Below are positions 20,455 to 32,621 of a DNA stretch of 64,000 bases, piece by piece. The stretch spans positions 62,001-126,000 of the forward strand of contig CAXHUL010000531.1 of the NCBI GenBank assembly GCA_964019695.1, written 5' to 3'. The position numbers and the translations under genes are program-made. Every line of letters starts with the position of its first letter. The first letter of the stretch is position 1. This stretch comes from Loripinus fragilis. Lineage: Eukaryota > Mollusca > Bivalvia > Lucinida > Lucinidae. The notes beneath the pieces are model-generated. The model was not told the origin of the DNA, ran no database searches, and worked only from the letters and a program-made list of their open reading frames with translations.

Positions 20455-20995
20455 GCTAAGAAAGTTAAATAGTGAACTGAATGTTAAATGTTTTGTCTGC
20501 CAGAAAATAAACATTTACTGAAGTTAAGCAAAGTGAAGAAAGAGAACTACTAATACAGTTCTATGGAACTGAATATATGTTGTATGTCAGAAAATCCATC
20601 TATTTTGGAAGAAAAGCATGTGAAGAAGGTGAATTGATTGTACAGTCCTAAGAAAATAATATAAAATTATGGTGTTTTGTTCAACTGTTTCTGAAGTTAA
20701 AAATGAGAAGACAGAGAAATAGTAGCACAATCCTTTGGGACTGATCAAATGTTGTTCATTTTTTCTGGCAGAAAATCCAACTTTACTGAAGTTCAGCAAA
20801 GTGAAGAAACGGAGTATAAGTGCAGGCCATTGGAACTGAACATTAAATGTTTGTCAGTTAATCCACCTGTTTATGAAGATAAGCATGTGAAGAATTACAT
20901 GAGTAGTACAGTTCTTTGGAACTACATTTTTAATGTTTTGTTTGGCAGGAAATCCAACTGTTCCTAGAGTTAAACATGTGAAGAAAGAGAAATTT
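20455..20995 (+). repeat. Tandem array of about 95-bp units, right half
   Basis: The same units as 12430-13112 (AGAAAATCCAACT, GAAGTTAAGCA, TGGAACTGAA blocks), in the same orientation, continue for five to six units. A last diverged unit may lie at 21560-21620. Confidence 0.75.
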
Positions 20996-21162
20996 CATGG
21001 ATGACATTTTCGGGATTATTCCTGAATTTAGGATTTTGAGGCCGACTTTCCATTAAAAGTCAGCCTAAAAATGCTGAATTTAGCTGAATCTAAAAGCTAA
21101 AATAGTTTATGACTTTATTACATGTATATTTTTAGCATTAAACTCTCAATCATTAACATTTT

Positions 21163-21484
21163 GACCAGGCCGCGTAGCGCAGTTGGTAACGTGTCTGGCA
21201 GCATATGCCAGTCTGACGGCAACTCCAGGGGTCGCGAGTTCGATCCCGGCTCAGTCCCATACTTTCGTGGTGATTGATCATGAAAATATTTCTACAGTCA
21301 TTCTCCTCCCTTCCCCTAAATCATTCAAGAAGGGTTGTTGTCAGTTACAAGCGAAAGTATGTGCACGAAGTACTGGTTAACTGCTTGTTCAAGCTTGCCC
21401 AGGGAAAAGTGTGGTTAGGTGAACTGACCATCCCGCCATGACCATAGCTGTTGACTTGGGATGTAAAGCAACAAAACAAACAAA
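21163..21484 (+). mobile_element. tRNA-derived SINE family 1, full length
   Basis: It is flanked by an 11-bp duplication ATTAACATTTT (21152-21162 and 21485-21495). The head has a box A-like GCGCAGTTGGTAACG and box B GTCGCGAGTTCGATCCC. The body has CATACTTTCGTGGTGATTGA and GTGGTTAGGTGAACTGACC. The tail is GATGTAAAGCAACAAAAC and then AAAC repeats. Box A and box B imply internal RNA polymerase III promotion. Confidence 0.9.
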
Positions 21485-21980
21485 ATTAACATTTTATATG
21501 CATAGCGCTAGTTTAAGAGCTGAATTTCTTAAGTTCAGGATTTTGGAAATTTTGAACTTTCACCCATGAAGAATTACATGTTGTATATTGCAGTCCTTAG
21601 GAACTAGATATTTAATTTTTTGGTTGGATAGGAAATCGTCTAGCTCTCTGGACATTTCATTTATCTATGTTCACATTCCTGCCACACTGAGATAAAGTTT
21701 ATATATGTCATATTGATAACAAGAGAGCTTCCATACTTGAATCATAGATAATCAGTGTTTGCTATTATTCAGGATCCATTCACCAGGATGAACTTGTTGT
21801 TACAGGCCTTCAGATTTATGGTGGGCCCTGGTCATTGTCCCATGATTACAAAATATGGCCCATCACTTTCCAAGGCAGTGGGCCCAGTGGACCCATCCTT
21901 TTAACTTGTGAAAAAATCTCATTCTAATAAAAATATTAATCTTACAGTCCACAAAATAGAAAGTACATTTAGTTAGTCAA

Positions 21981-22172
21981 TACAGTAAAATATGTCTTAA
22001 GCAGCCACTCAAAAAAAGACAAAACAAAGATCTTAATAACAAATGGTAGCTTTATGAAGGTCGAAAGTATTGCAGAATGCTCCCATTGGAGCATTCTGCA
22101 ATACTTTTGATCTGCGTTAAGCGATAATTATTCTTCTTTTTTGAGTGGCCGCTTAAGACAGGTTTTACTGTA
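21981..22172. mobile_element. Foldback MITE, 192 bp
   Basis: The ends TACAGTAAAATATGTCTTAA and the reverse complement of TTAAGACAGGTTTTACTGTA match, extended by the GCCACTCAAAAAA pairing. An inner hairpin (AGTATTGCAGAATGCTCC) makes the whole element fold back. Confidence 0.8.
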
Positions 22173-22391
22173 TGATCAGCAGTCAAGATATATATATGCA
22201 TACAGGTGTCTGTGTCAGTGTGTAGGTAAAGTATACAACCCAAATATCAATTGTGGTTAGTTTGATATGCTTGGGCCCATCATTTCAGAAAATGACCCAC
22301 CATTTTTGCTCCATGGGTCACTTTGGCCCACCAATCTTCAGGCCTCCAGATAAGAGTGCCTACAAGAAAATTATTTTTCTTATTTCTCAAC

Positions 22392-22466
22392 TAAAACATA
22401 TGTTGTGGGTACTCAAAAGAAACGTCTCCATGAGACGGTTCTTTTGAGCACCCAAAACATATGTTT
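22392..22466. repeat. Hairpin, 75 bp
   Basis: AAAACATATGTTGTGGGTAC pairs with the inverted copy ending at 22466, and ACTCAAAAGAAACGTCTC pairs with the other side across CATG. There is almost no loop. Confidence 0.75.
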
Positions 22467-23690
22467 AAATTGAAGGGTAAGAAAATATACTATGCACAAT
22501 AAATTTAGCAATTGTTTTGTATAGGTGAGCCCTTCCACATCAGATCTCATGTTTCATTTGCCGTCATGAAGATTCAAGCACCGAACATCTGACAAGATTT
22601 TCCATTTAAAAAAAAATACAGAATTACCAAACGCAGCGGCCGTGCTAAAGTGACGTTTAATTTTAAGACTAGCGGGTAACGTGGGTATGTCTGATCATTG
22701 GGGGAAGCCGAAATTATTTTCAAACGATTGTTTGGTCACTGAAAACCAAAAAAGAATAACAAAGGCTGCAATTTTCTGAACGTTCTCAGAGAAATAAAGG
22801 ACCAAGTTTTCACAATTTGACGTTTTACTAATTTTTTCACGTTATCACATTTAAACGGTGTTTCTAGTAGGGTTTTCTTGAACCACACTAACAAGTAAAA
22901 CTGCTTGATGCCTTTCAACACATTCAGACAAATAATGTTGAATGAAACATCTTCACTACTACAGTGCACGAGCCAAAAGGTAAAATCTAACGTTGCCATT
23001 ATCTCGCAAATGCGTCACACCATGTTCAAGTAACTTAATGCTTTAATCAACCATAAGATGAGTTATATTGTAAGCCTATGATATCTTTGTAAACTGAGTC
23101 TCTGTTGAATTGGCACGCCAATTAACATTAGAAATTTACTCAAACGATGACTACGTTTTGACGTCATTGATGGCAGCTGAATAGTTTCATAGGCGTATGA
23201 TGCATGAGGAAGATGAAAGACCACCAAACGAAAAATCGCATGCTTATCATTTTAGCATTACTTACAACGGATGTGATTTTAGCTTACTGACCCCTTCTGA
23301 AATTCTTGCTCTCCCCAAATGCCTATTTAAAGGATGGCGTCTGAAATTTCGTGTTTTCATTTGCCTAAGATCCTGTTCTCGTCATTTCAATTGAAATAGG
23401 TTGGCACTGCACAACGATGAGCACAAAAAAGATGCGAAACATAAGAAATTGCTAAACTTATTGTGCATAGTATAATCACAATTTTACACAAATTATTTTT
23501 GCTTAACTGGCCCTATGAATCTTGAAAAAAATCTGAAGCCCTGCAGTGTTACAAATTTTGTATGTTCAAGACCATCTTATGTTTGAACAGCATTTTTTGG
23601 TATTATGAGTTCATGTGACCATACAATTTAACCCCAAGAAATGCAGGTCATTGTAGCCTTTATTTTATTAATAATCCACCTGAGTCAAAG
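22467..23690. other. Unrecognised 1.2-kb stretch
   Basis: It is not obviously repetitive within the window. Two modest ORFs (22736-22999 minus, 23197-23394 plus) show no recognisable domain, and no convincing splice pair was found. It could contain a non-coding exon or promoter, but nothing shows this directly. Confidence 0.4.
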
Positions 23691-23699
23691 GCTCATATT

Positions 23700-24850
23700 T
23701 ATGTCCCACCATCCCCCAACTGAAAGGAGGGGGACATTGTTTTTGGTGTGGATCTCATCAATGTCAGCGTCCTAAAAGGTTCTTTTCCATGCACTATCTT
23801 CTGAATCAGTGGATGGATTTGACCAGACTTGCATATATACATTGTTTGGAGGAGGGAACGAGTTGATTAGATTTTGGTGACTGTGACCATATTTCAATGC
23901 TACAGCGACACTTTGAAATGTTCAAAATATTGTTTCGGTGTGATATCTTCTGAAGCAGAGGGTAGATTTTGACCAAGCATGCACAGATACATTGTTGGGA
24001 GGAGGGAATGTGTTGATTAGATTTTGGTGACCTTGACCTCATTTTCAAGGTCACACCATCACTTTGAAATGTCCAAAATAGGGTTTCAGTGGATTATCTT
24101 CTGAAGTTCTGAACCAGTCCATGGATTTTGACCAAACTGTCAAAGATACATTGTTGGGAGAAGGGGAAGAGTTGATTAGATTTTGATGGCCTTGACCTAA
24201 TTTTCAAGCTCTCACCCGCAGTCTGAAATCTCCAAAACAGGGTTTAAATTTCCCTGCGCTATACTTTGAACCAGTGGAGGGATTTTGTCCAAACTCGCAT
24301 AGATAGATACTTTGTTGGAAGGGTGGGAAGAGTTGATTAGATTTTGGTGACTTTGACTTAATTTTCAAGGTCATTTCCTATCGACAATATAAATCAGCCA
24401 TTTCCATAGGCTATCATCCGAACTGGTGGTTCAATTTTAAGCAAACTTGTATAGATATATTGGTAGGAGAGAGCTAAGAGTTGATTGGATTTTATGACCC
24501 TGACCTTATATTCAAGGTCACACCAGTACTTTGAAATGTCAATTTTGACCAAACTATCTCTTGAATAGAATAATGTATTCTAGCTAAACTTGATTTATTG
24601 TATTGTTGTGGCAAAATGTAGAGTTGATATGATTTTGGTGACCTTGACCTAAATTTCAAGGTCACCTCATTTCAAATACTGTAAATATAGCTTTTTTGAG
24701 CTCTGTCTTCTGAACCATTTGGGTTTTCTGCACCAAACTTGCAAAGATACATTGTTTGGAAACAGAAACGAGTTAATTAGATTTTAATAACCTTGACCTC
24801 ATATTCACAGTAACCACAGCGATTTTGTAATTTCAAAGTTTGACCAAAAT
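23700..24850 (+). repeat. Tandem array, about 115-130-bp units
   Basis: Units repeat GAGTTGATTAGATTTTGGTG, ACCTTGACCTAATTTTCAAG and TTGAAATGTCCAAAATA, near 23860, 23995, 24170, 24330, 24478, 24620 and 24770. It begins with a CCCCCAACTGAAAGGAGGGG palindrome at about 23715, like the heads of the other tandem-core elements. Confidence 0.75.
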
Positions 24851-25700
24851 TGTGTTCGTGCATGCTCTCCCTCGAAATAGTTGAGGAAGTATTGTGACAC
24901 AATTAAGAGCAGTAAGCAAGCTTGCTGACTCAAATAGCGGTTGGGGGACATAGTTTTCCTCTGAAAACACTGCTTTTTTCGTATGAGAACTTGTATAGTC
25001 CAAGGCAATACTGTTGAAGCCAAAGTCATTATTCTCACTTGATATGTTAAGGACATATGCTACTAAATACTTCCCATATTGAAATAGTTTCAATACTTTG
25101 CATACAGTTTGTTTTATGCATGGGCTATCAATTTATGAAATAAAAAGGATATGTCACCGTGCTTATTTTTTCAGAATCTCATATTGAAGTTTACAGCATT
25201 TGACCAATTTTCTAGAAATATAAAATAATAACACTAGTCCTAATTATCGAGCTAAAACGGTTGTAATCTTCAGCCAGCTTCTTTCTTTTAACTTAAATTA
25301 CTGCCCATGACCTCAAACTTTTAAGAAAATGTGCATGTTTACTTGTTATCCCATGCTGTGACAAGATACTGCATGATATATTTTGGCAATTCGTCGAAAA
25401 ATGGAATTTGTTTTTAGAATAAATCATGTATTAAAAAATCTGATATTGAAAATTTTGAAAATTTATTTTTAATTCATGGACTATTATAATACCTTTCAGA
25501 AAAAAGAATAAAAATCTGGGGTCACCGAACTAATTCTCTTTCTAGAGGGCCAAATTTAACCCCACCCCCATAGGTTTCATGCATAATTCATTATAAAAAG
25601 TTCGGGGATGACCATTTCGGTCGTTTTGATGATGCCATTTTACTAGTATATGAAGTAATTTAGCATTAAAATGTTAAAAAGGAAAGAAAAAACACACTGA
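24851..25700. other. Unrecognised stretch
   Basis: Short overlapping minus ORFs at 24805-25093 have no recognisable domain. No repeat structure was seen. Confidence 0.4.
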
Positions 25701-25705
25701 AAATA

Positions 25706-25778
25706 TGTGCGCATCCGGGAATCGATCCTGGTCCTCTGGCTTTGTAGCCAGACACGCTAACCACTAGGCCACGAGGTC
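25706..25778 (-). repeat. tRNA-like sequence (pseudo-tRNA or SINE head)
   Basis: On the minus strand it has a good box A (TGGCCTAGTGGTTAGCG), a strong anticodon-type stem (CTGGC/GCCAG) and a near-consensus box B (GGATCGATTCC). The acceptor stem does not pair and the anticodon loop is not seven bases under a five-bp stem, so it is probably not a working tRNA gene. Confidence 0.6.
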
Positions 25779-25789
25779 AGGTCGTGCGC

Positions 25790-26099
25790 CGCTCTAAATA
25801 GCCATACAAATACTATAGACTCGGCCACTATCGTATTCGTAACCAGGGTTATTGTGTACGTCGTTTGATTTCGACTGAGCTACATTTATCTGTCTTTAGT
25901 GCTGAGACGATCAGTTCTGAAAAGATGTCAAAAGATATTTCGAACACACTTTAATTAGTTATTTTGTGAAGAAAATGTCGAAACACCGATATGACATAAG
26001 AATATCGGAAGCTGTGTTGATCCGAATCCGTTAAGGGTCGAAAGACAGGACCCAGACAACTTTCCCCGTTTGCAGACGCGGAAAAGGTGCGCATTGGAA
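25790..26099. other. Unrecognised stretch
   Basis: Moderately GC-rich, with no ORF of note and no repeat identified. Confidence 0.35.
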
Positions 26100-26830
26100 A
26101 TAGCCGCATATGTCTTTAAACCTAATGAGACAGTGGCTATAAAAAAGTTTCGAAGGTCAAGGTTGACCCTTAACTTTTCAGCCAAGGTCGCTTATATTGG
26201 AGTCCCATCAACATATTAAATTCATATGAAGCCTCCTTATGATAGGTTATCCAAAATCCATTCCAATTGTACTGGTCACATGACCAAGATGGCCACCATG
26301 CCCATATAAGGCAAAAAACCTTTAAATTTCTTCTCTGGAACCAAAAGGCCTTGGGACTTGGTATGTAGCATTGGGGATGTGGGCCCTACCAGATTTGCAC
26401 AAATGATGAATCTAGGTTGACCTTGACCTATTTTATGGCAAGGTCAAATTTGATTCCTAATGCATATATATTGGAAAATCATGAAATGTTCATTTTTCTT
26501 TAACTGTTTAGGCCAAAATCATAATACTTGCAAGAAATGTTTAACCTAATGAGACAATGGTTTTATATAAGTACCAAATGTCAAGCTGACCTGTGACCTT
26601 TTATCCAAGGCCGCTCATTTGGACTGCCGCATACCTATCTAAACATCTTTTCCTCAGAAATCGCTGGGCTGTTTGATGGAGAATTCATTAGATTGTTTTA
26701 GGTCACTTGACCAAAATGGCTGCAACCCCCAAAAAACAAAATATGTTTCATTATAAGCCGTAGTTGATCTTGACCTATTCTAACATTATTAAGGAGATCA
26801 GGTGGGTGCTTCGGGACAGTCAGGTCCTAG
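26100..26830 (+). repeat. Family A repeat, 3' part
   Basis: It contains CGAAGGTCAAGGTTGACC, CACATGACCAAGATGGCCAC, GTTTAACCTAATGAGACAAT and the right end AAGGAGATCAGGTGGGTGCT. Family A phrases start at about 26110. Confidence 0.75.
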
Positions 26831-26844
26831 TTGGGTTTGTTTTG

Positions 26845-26926
26845 TTACTCAAATAGTATTTTCTTTGATATGCTTCAATAAGATATTACTCAAATAGTAT
26901 TTTCTTTGATATGCTTCAATAAGAGG
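26845..26926 (+). repeat. 41-bp perfect tandem duplication
   Basis: Copies start at 26845 and 26886 (TTACTCAAATAGTATTTTCT). The match is exact over about 39 bases, so the duplication is recent. Confidence 0.85.
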
Positions 26927-26933
26927 ATAAACA

Positions 26934-27032
26934 TTCTTTTCCGTGTTTTAACGTTTGCCAAGCCAGAGTGTGATAATGTGTGGCAGCACATTATCACAGG
27001 AGGGCTTGGCAAATGTTAATATACAGAAAGAA
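26934..27032. repeat. Hairpin
   Basis: The pairing includes GTTTGCCAAGCC with GGCTTGGCAAAT and TGTGATAATGTG with CACATTATCACA, around a TGGCAG loop. Confidence 0.75.
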
Positions 27033-27128
27033 ATGTTACATTGTCATTGTTATATACCTTCCTTTCAAGCACAAGCAGTTCCAAATAACATGTCCACCTT
27101 AGCATCATAAAGCATACACAAAACCACA

Positions 27129-27350
27129 CTGGATAGGTGGCAATCATAAACTTCAATACTGTCAATGAGTTAGGCCAAAAATTGTTAGAAACAGAGTTTT
27201 TGATTGCCATTACTCGGCAATCAAATACACTGTTTCTAACGATTTTGATCCACGCTCGTAGATTGTTGAGAGTGCTTTCAATTGCCACCTAACCGGTGTA
27301 TGTAAAGATTGTTAAGAGTGTTTTCAATTGCCACCTAACCGGTGTGGAAA
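27129..27350. repeat. Foldback element with duplicated end
   Basis: Arms at 27129-27207 and 27218-27297 are inverted copies sharing TTAGAAACAG and the terminal AGGTGGCAAT. The terminal 45 bp (TTTCAATTGCCACCTAACCG) is then repeated at 27300-27345. A related fragment lies at 27440-27530. Confidence 0.7.
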
Positions 27351-27539
27351 CAAAATTATTTGTCGAACAGAAACATGAAAAATGTAAATAACTCCTAGCC
27401 CTTGTTTCAGATTGTTTTGGCTACGTATTCAGTGTATCAATAAACACATCAGATAGGGGGCAATCGAAAACCTTAATACCATAAACGAACGTAGATCAAA
27501 GATTGTTAGAAACAGAGTTTTTGAGAGTATTTTATGGTG

Positions 27540-28546
27540 ATTGAAATAGTTTGTTCATTTCTTCATCAAACATTAGCGAAGATATCTTAACTTGCAGACG
27601 ATGTCCTTGAGCAGGCTTAAATGGCAATGAAGCACTCTGCTGCCATGTTTTAATGGGAATGAAGCCCATGGCCAGTGATTGGTCACTGATCAGCTGCATT
27701 GCGACATGTTAATGTAGATAAAACGTACAACTGTCAGCGAATGAAACATGTCAAGTTTCTATAGCAAACACTTATAAGGTATATAACGATGACAGATGAT
27801 CTAAATTGGATTATAGAATTGATTTTCTGTGTTGGTTATTATTGCCACACTTTTTGAAGTTGTTTCTAATTGTTTCCATTTAGTGTTAGTTTCTGCTTTT
27901 GTTTCATATTAAAAGAAATTCACCATATTTATAAAGCCTTGCCTTTTCTTATGCCTCTTTGAAGGCCATGTGATGTTTATAGAAAAAAAAATAATTGAGT
28001 ATGACCAGAAAATACCACAATCACAAACTGCAGACAAATCTGTGACACAGGTAGGAAAAGCCACAAAACAATCATGAGACACCAGGAAGACAAACAAAGC
28101 AAAGCAACCATCCCTCTCTTCCACAGCAATATGATTGCAAAACTAAAATGGACGCAAAGTAACGCACAACAAAATGTAGAACAATTAATGTCCCGCAATG
28201 GGAGCAACAGTCCTCAACAAATTAACAAGAGACCCACAACCATAGAACGGACATCAGCCTAAGCCTATGTGGTGCTTAAATGCATTTTACTGGTACCAAA
28301 TATTTGCCCTAGATTCTATTGTTATTAAAGTACAAAAATGTTAAGCTCGCATGAAGCCATCCTAAATATTGCAATGTTTCTTCAGAGAGATTCAAGCAAA
28401 TCAAATTTACACCCACGGACGAGAATCAGGCACCAACCCATTGGTTAAAGCTTTATGTCAGAGCCGTCATTCAGTCTGAGGCTTGACCCGCTGTGGTGCA
28501 ATGAAAGAGGAACGATAGATATAGACCTTGATTGAGTTTACACCCA
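27540..28546. other. Unrecognised stretch
   Basis: No supported gene. Overlapping ORFs at 27909-28262 on both strands lack domain-like sequence. Confidence 0.4.
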
Positions 28547-28552
28547 GGCATG

Positions 28553-29885
28553 CAGTGATTTTTTTACAAATTTGTTTCTATGAGTCCCGGGACTCACTAG
28601 GCCAAAATTCCTTGCATCCCAAACTCGAAGTTCTGCATCCCATATGGGGCCCACTTTGAATCATAAATTTTATGTATCCATACAAATCCGACCCATTCAT
28701 ACAAGCCAATTTGAGAAACAAGACACTGTCATACTTACTTATACAATAAAGAGCAAGCTTACTTTGTCATGTAAAATAATTTTTAGAGCCCAGGCTATTA
28801 GCTTGTGTTCATCTAACTCTGCATGCCTACAAGTGTACTGCTGGAAGTTACTGAGCCCTTGGACATACGGTGATGATACCATATTAATTTTTGTTAATAC
28901 CATCTGTTCACAGTACAGTCCCCGTACTTCATGAGCCTGCAGTAATACGTTAACAATTCTATTTGCAGAGTTGATTCTAGGATTTGTCTAGAAGGGGCCA
29001 ACTCTCTCCCCCCCCCTCCCCCTGTGTTCCCAAAAGGGGGCCAACCTGCAAATCAAATGGGTAATGGTAATTTTCTAAAAAAAAAAGCCCCACCAGCCCT
29101 TCCCCCCTAAAAAAACTAAGTCCACACCTAAAGAAAAATCGAGCAGGGGTTGTCTTTAGGCGCTGGCCTGTTCTGCTCACCCCCAACCACAATAACCTTG
29201 GCCTTCAAAAGTGTTGGACAAAGACAGAGAGAGAAGAGTGGGAGGGGTGTCTGATTTGAATATAAACAAATGTAATCAGAGCACTCTCTTCTCCAGAATG
29301 ATAGATTTTTGGAAAATAGAGTACTAAATGGCACATACCTGGTCGGTAGAAGACAATTTAATATTCCTCGGAAATGTCAGACTCTAATGCCATGCCATTC
29401 GTTTATTTCTTAGTTGGGCCTCTTGCTAAGAACACCAGTTTGGGCTGTTTAGGGTCTATTTTTGGAGACATAATCTTCTCATGAAAGCATGCTGTGTTCA
29501 TTATGGAGGGGCATTATGGAAAGGGTGTTTAAACTTGCGGGTAAAACGCATTATTCCAATGCTTCATTTTTGGTCGGTACTGGTTTATCGGCACTGGCTT
29601 TTACCAGTAAACTCCCCGTGAATATCTGAAAACACATGTTTCTCAAGGGAAGTAATGATCGCTCAACTGTTGGGGAGTATTTCGGTACCGGTTTTTACCA
29701 ATATTATTCACGACACGGTGCGCAAGTAAAAAAAAACGTTCAAAACGAAAGTTGCAAATTTTTAAATGCAGACTTTTCGCCACAATTTTTAATGCGTCCT
29801 GCGGGATTCACATGGTTTAAAATCATGCGTCCTTTGTCAGAATCATGCGTCTGAGACGCAGGACGCGCAGGTAAAAAAATCACTG
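28553..29885. mobile_element. Non-autonomous DNA transposon, 1333 bp
   Basis: The ends are CAGTGATTTTTTTAC and its exact reverse complement. GGCATG lies directly outside both ends (28547-28552 and 29886-29891) as a target duplication. No transposase-like ORF lies between. CAGTG ends are hAT-like, but hAT elements normally make 8-bp duplications, so the superfamily is open. Confidence 0.75.
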
Positions 29886-30118
29886 GGCATGCAGGCTGTC
29901 TTTGATATCCAAGTTATATGCAACTTACTTTAGAACATTTGATTATCTTTTTAAATTGATCACTAAAATTAGGTTTTCCAACAATTCTTTTGAACTTATA
30001 AACTAAATCACCATAAAAGATAGGCTCTTATATGCCTTGATGCAGAAATTTTGTATTTAACAATTGACTCTCCATGTCTTTGGTAGAAGTTAGACTAGAA
30101 AAAGTGTCCATGGGACTC

Positions 30119-30939
30119 GGATGCCCCCGCCTATTGTTTTTAAACTGCGAAAAAATTATAAAAAATTAATCTGAAGATTATATGCAAATGTAAAGCATAT
30201 ATTCCGTTCTTGACAAAACAACTGTAAAGTTTAAAAAGGATTTAGTAAAATTGTAGGAGGATTTGTGCTTACAAGGTATCTAATGTCCATAAGCTTCTGT
30301 AGTAATTAAACCCAAAAATGACTAAGTTCAAACTGTGAAAAAAGTGACAAAAATTGATCTGAGGGTTATATCCAAATGTCATGCACATCTTCAGTCCTTG
30401 ACAAAAACACCAGTAAAGTTTCAAAAGGATTGGGATAAAATTGTAGGAGGAGTTGCGCTCACAAGGTACCTAATGTCCATAAGCTTCTGTAGTAATTTAG
30501 CCCAAAAATGACTAAGTTCAAACTGTGAAAAAAGTGACAAAAATTGATCTGAGGGTTATATCCAAATGTCATGCACATCTTCAGTCCTTTACAAAAACAA
30601 CAGTAAAGTTTCAAAAGGATTGGGATAAAATTGTAGGAGGAGTTGCGCTCACAAGGTACCTAATGGCCATACGCTTCAGTAGTAGTTGAGCCAAAAATTG
30701 ACTAAGTTCAAACTGTGAAAAAAGTGACAAAAATTAATCTGAGGGTTATATCCAAATGTCATGCACATCTTCAGTCCTTGACAAAAACACCTGTAAAGTT
30801 TCAAAAGGATTGGGAAAAAATTGTAGGAGGAGTTGCGCTCACAAAGTACTTACCTAAATGATGGACGAACGGAAGGACGGACGGACGGACATGGGCAACG
30901 CTTAATGCCCTTCCGCATTCTACGAATAGCAGGGGCATA
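30119..30939 (+). repeat. Tandem-core element, exact 190-bp period, pearl-like
   Basis: TTGTAGGAGG recurs at 30251, 30441, 30631 and 30821, an exact 190-bp period. An ACGG microsatellite follows (GGAAGGACGGACGGACGGAC near 30870). The outer ends are short inverted repeats (ATGCCCCCGCCTATT and the reverse complement of AATAGCAGGGGCAT). Tandem core plus ACGG run is the described layout of bivalve pearl elements. The family name is inference. Confidence 0.75.
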
Positions 30940-31253
30940 AAAATGCTTTTTGAATTTTATAATATCTAGAACCTTGTTTTTATAACTAAGCTGTCAAAAA
31001 TAGGCTTCTATTGTTTAAATCACCAACATAAGAACACACTCTCGCAAAACAAACACTATATGAAGGAGAGCAAGGACCATCTCCATCAAGAAATGGGAAA
31101 TTTACTATTTCAAAATTAAAATCATCCTGTTTATCATAAATCTTTGATGAATCTATGCCATTTGTTATGTACAGATTATCTCACTATCTAGAAATATCTT
31201 TATGACATTAACAGAACAAAATAATGATTTATTTTATAACTGCTTTTATTCCA

Positions 31254-31600
31254 TTAAAGCTGCATACTCTGTAACTATGAACATTTTTCGAAAAATTTTC
31301 TTTTCTTTTTAAATCCTTTGTAAAAGTAGAATTAAGCTATGTTTTCACAATAAAAAAGTTCAGTACAGCTGAAAACTGCATGGAAAAGTGAATTATCTTA
31401 TCAAATTGGTGTATTTTTCTCTTGTTGGTAATTATTTGCGTCCCTCCAATAATTATATACCGTTGAATTTTAACATAAATGCAGTTGTTTTGATAGGTAA
31501 AATGTTTACCTGAATTTGAGTATTTTTACTGTGTTCTTGAAAAATAAAAACATTATTTTTAAAATTAGAAGATCAAAAGTTACAGACTATGCAGCTTTAA
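31254..31600. mobile_element. TIR MITE with TTAA ends, copy 1
   Basis: The ends TTAAAGCTGCATACTCTGTA and the reverse complement of ACAGACTATGCAGCTTTAA match with one difference. The whole 347 bp aligns with 51683-52056. Confidence 0.8.
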
Positions 31601-32185
31601 TTGATAACATCAAGAAAATGTAATGAACCAAATGTGGGGCTAAGTAACTTCATAATATTCGTTTTGACAACAATACAATTTTCAATGACAATAAATTTTA
31701 AATATTACCAGTTGTCTGCTTGACATAAGAAAGTACAGCTTTTATTATTTCTTGACCTGTACCTTGTGTGTAACATCATATAAATGTTTCTCATATTCAT
31801 ACAGAGCTGGACATGACGATTTAGCAGTCGAACACCAAGCATTAAAAATTTATTAGCTCAAGCATATACCAAAACCTGTATAATTCTGTAATTTTAAGGA
31901 AATGCCTGCCAAGTTGTTTCATTTCTCGTGGCAACATAATTATGCTTTATTTGTAAACCATAGGCCAAATTTGAAATGGTAAGTAAATAAACATGATCAT
32001 ATGATATATTTATTGACAGGAGACATGAAACTACCTGCACTATTATAATTTACCCTCCCCCCCCCCTCCACAGACACGCAGTTTTAGGGATGTATAAGTT
32101 TTATGCCTGCCCATGGATCTGGCCTTTCATTCCGTCAGCATTTACTCATTAACTTAAATAGCTTAAGTTCGTTTTTGTGTATTTT
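31601..32185. other. AT-rich spacer
   Basis: No gene or repeat recognised apart from a short C-run at about 32054. Confidence 0.4.
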
Positions 32186-32621
32186 TAGCTCACCTGAGCT
32201 GAAGGTAAGGAGAGTGCGCATGTGCCAGTGAATGGCGGTCCTGTTTTTCCGGGGACAATTTTAGGACATTTTTGGATTTAAAAACAACTTTTTGGCTGAG
32301 TTTTTACTATTTTCTACATTGTATTATATTGTTCTTGCATTGTAGGTTGTCATTCTCAAAATTAACTCTTGATTTTGGTATTTTCAACGTGTATCAAATT
32401 CGCGCCATTTTTTGACCTCCCACTTCCGGTCTATTTATCAACAAAACAAACATGGCCGACTGAACAACTGCGGTAAGGAAAAAAACAAAACTACTTTACA
32501 ATTAAGGTTTATGCTCATAGGTGAGCTGTCAGTTGCATTTGAGAACTCAATTTGTGTTACACTCTAGCCCAAGACCCCTCTTCACACCAAAATATTGAAA
32601 TACAACTTCAAATAGCCAGAG

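Noticed and set aside
21183..21380. 65-codon ORF; similarly 43148-43385 and 49899-50099
   Set aside because: These are translations of the tRNA-derived SINE.
25706..25778. Functional tRNA gene on the minus strand
   Set aside because: The acceptor stem is absent and the anticodon loop size is wrong, so it is listed only as tRNA-like.
27909..28262. Overlapping ORFs on both strands as a small gene
   Set aside because: Composition is low-complexity, with no conserved motif and no splice or promoter support.
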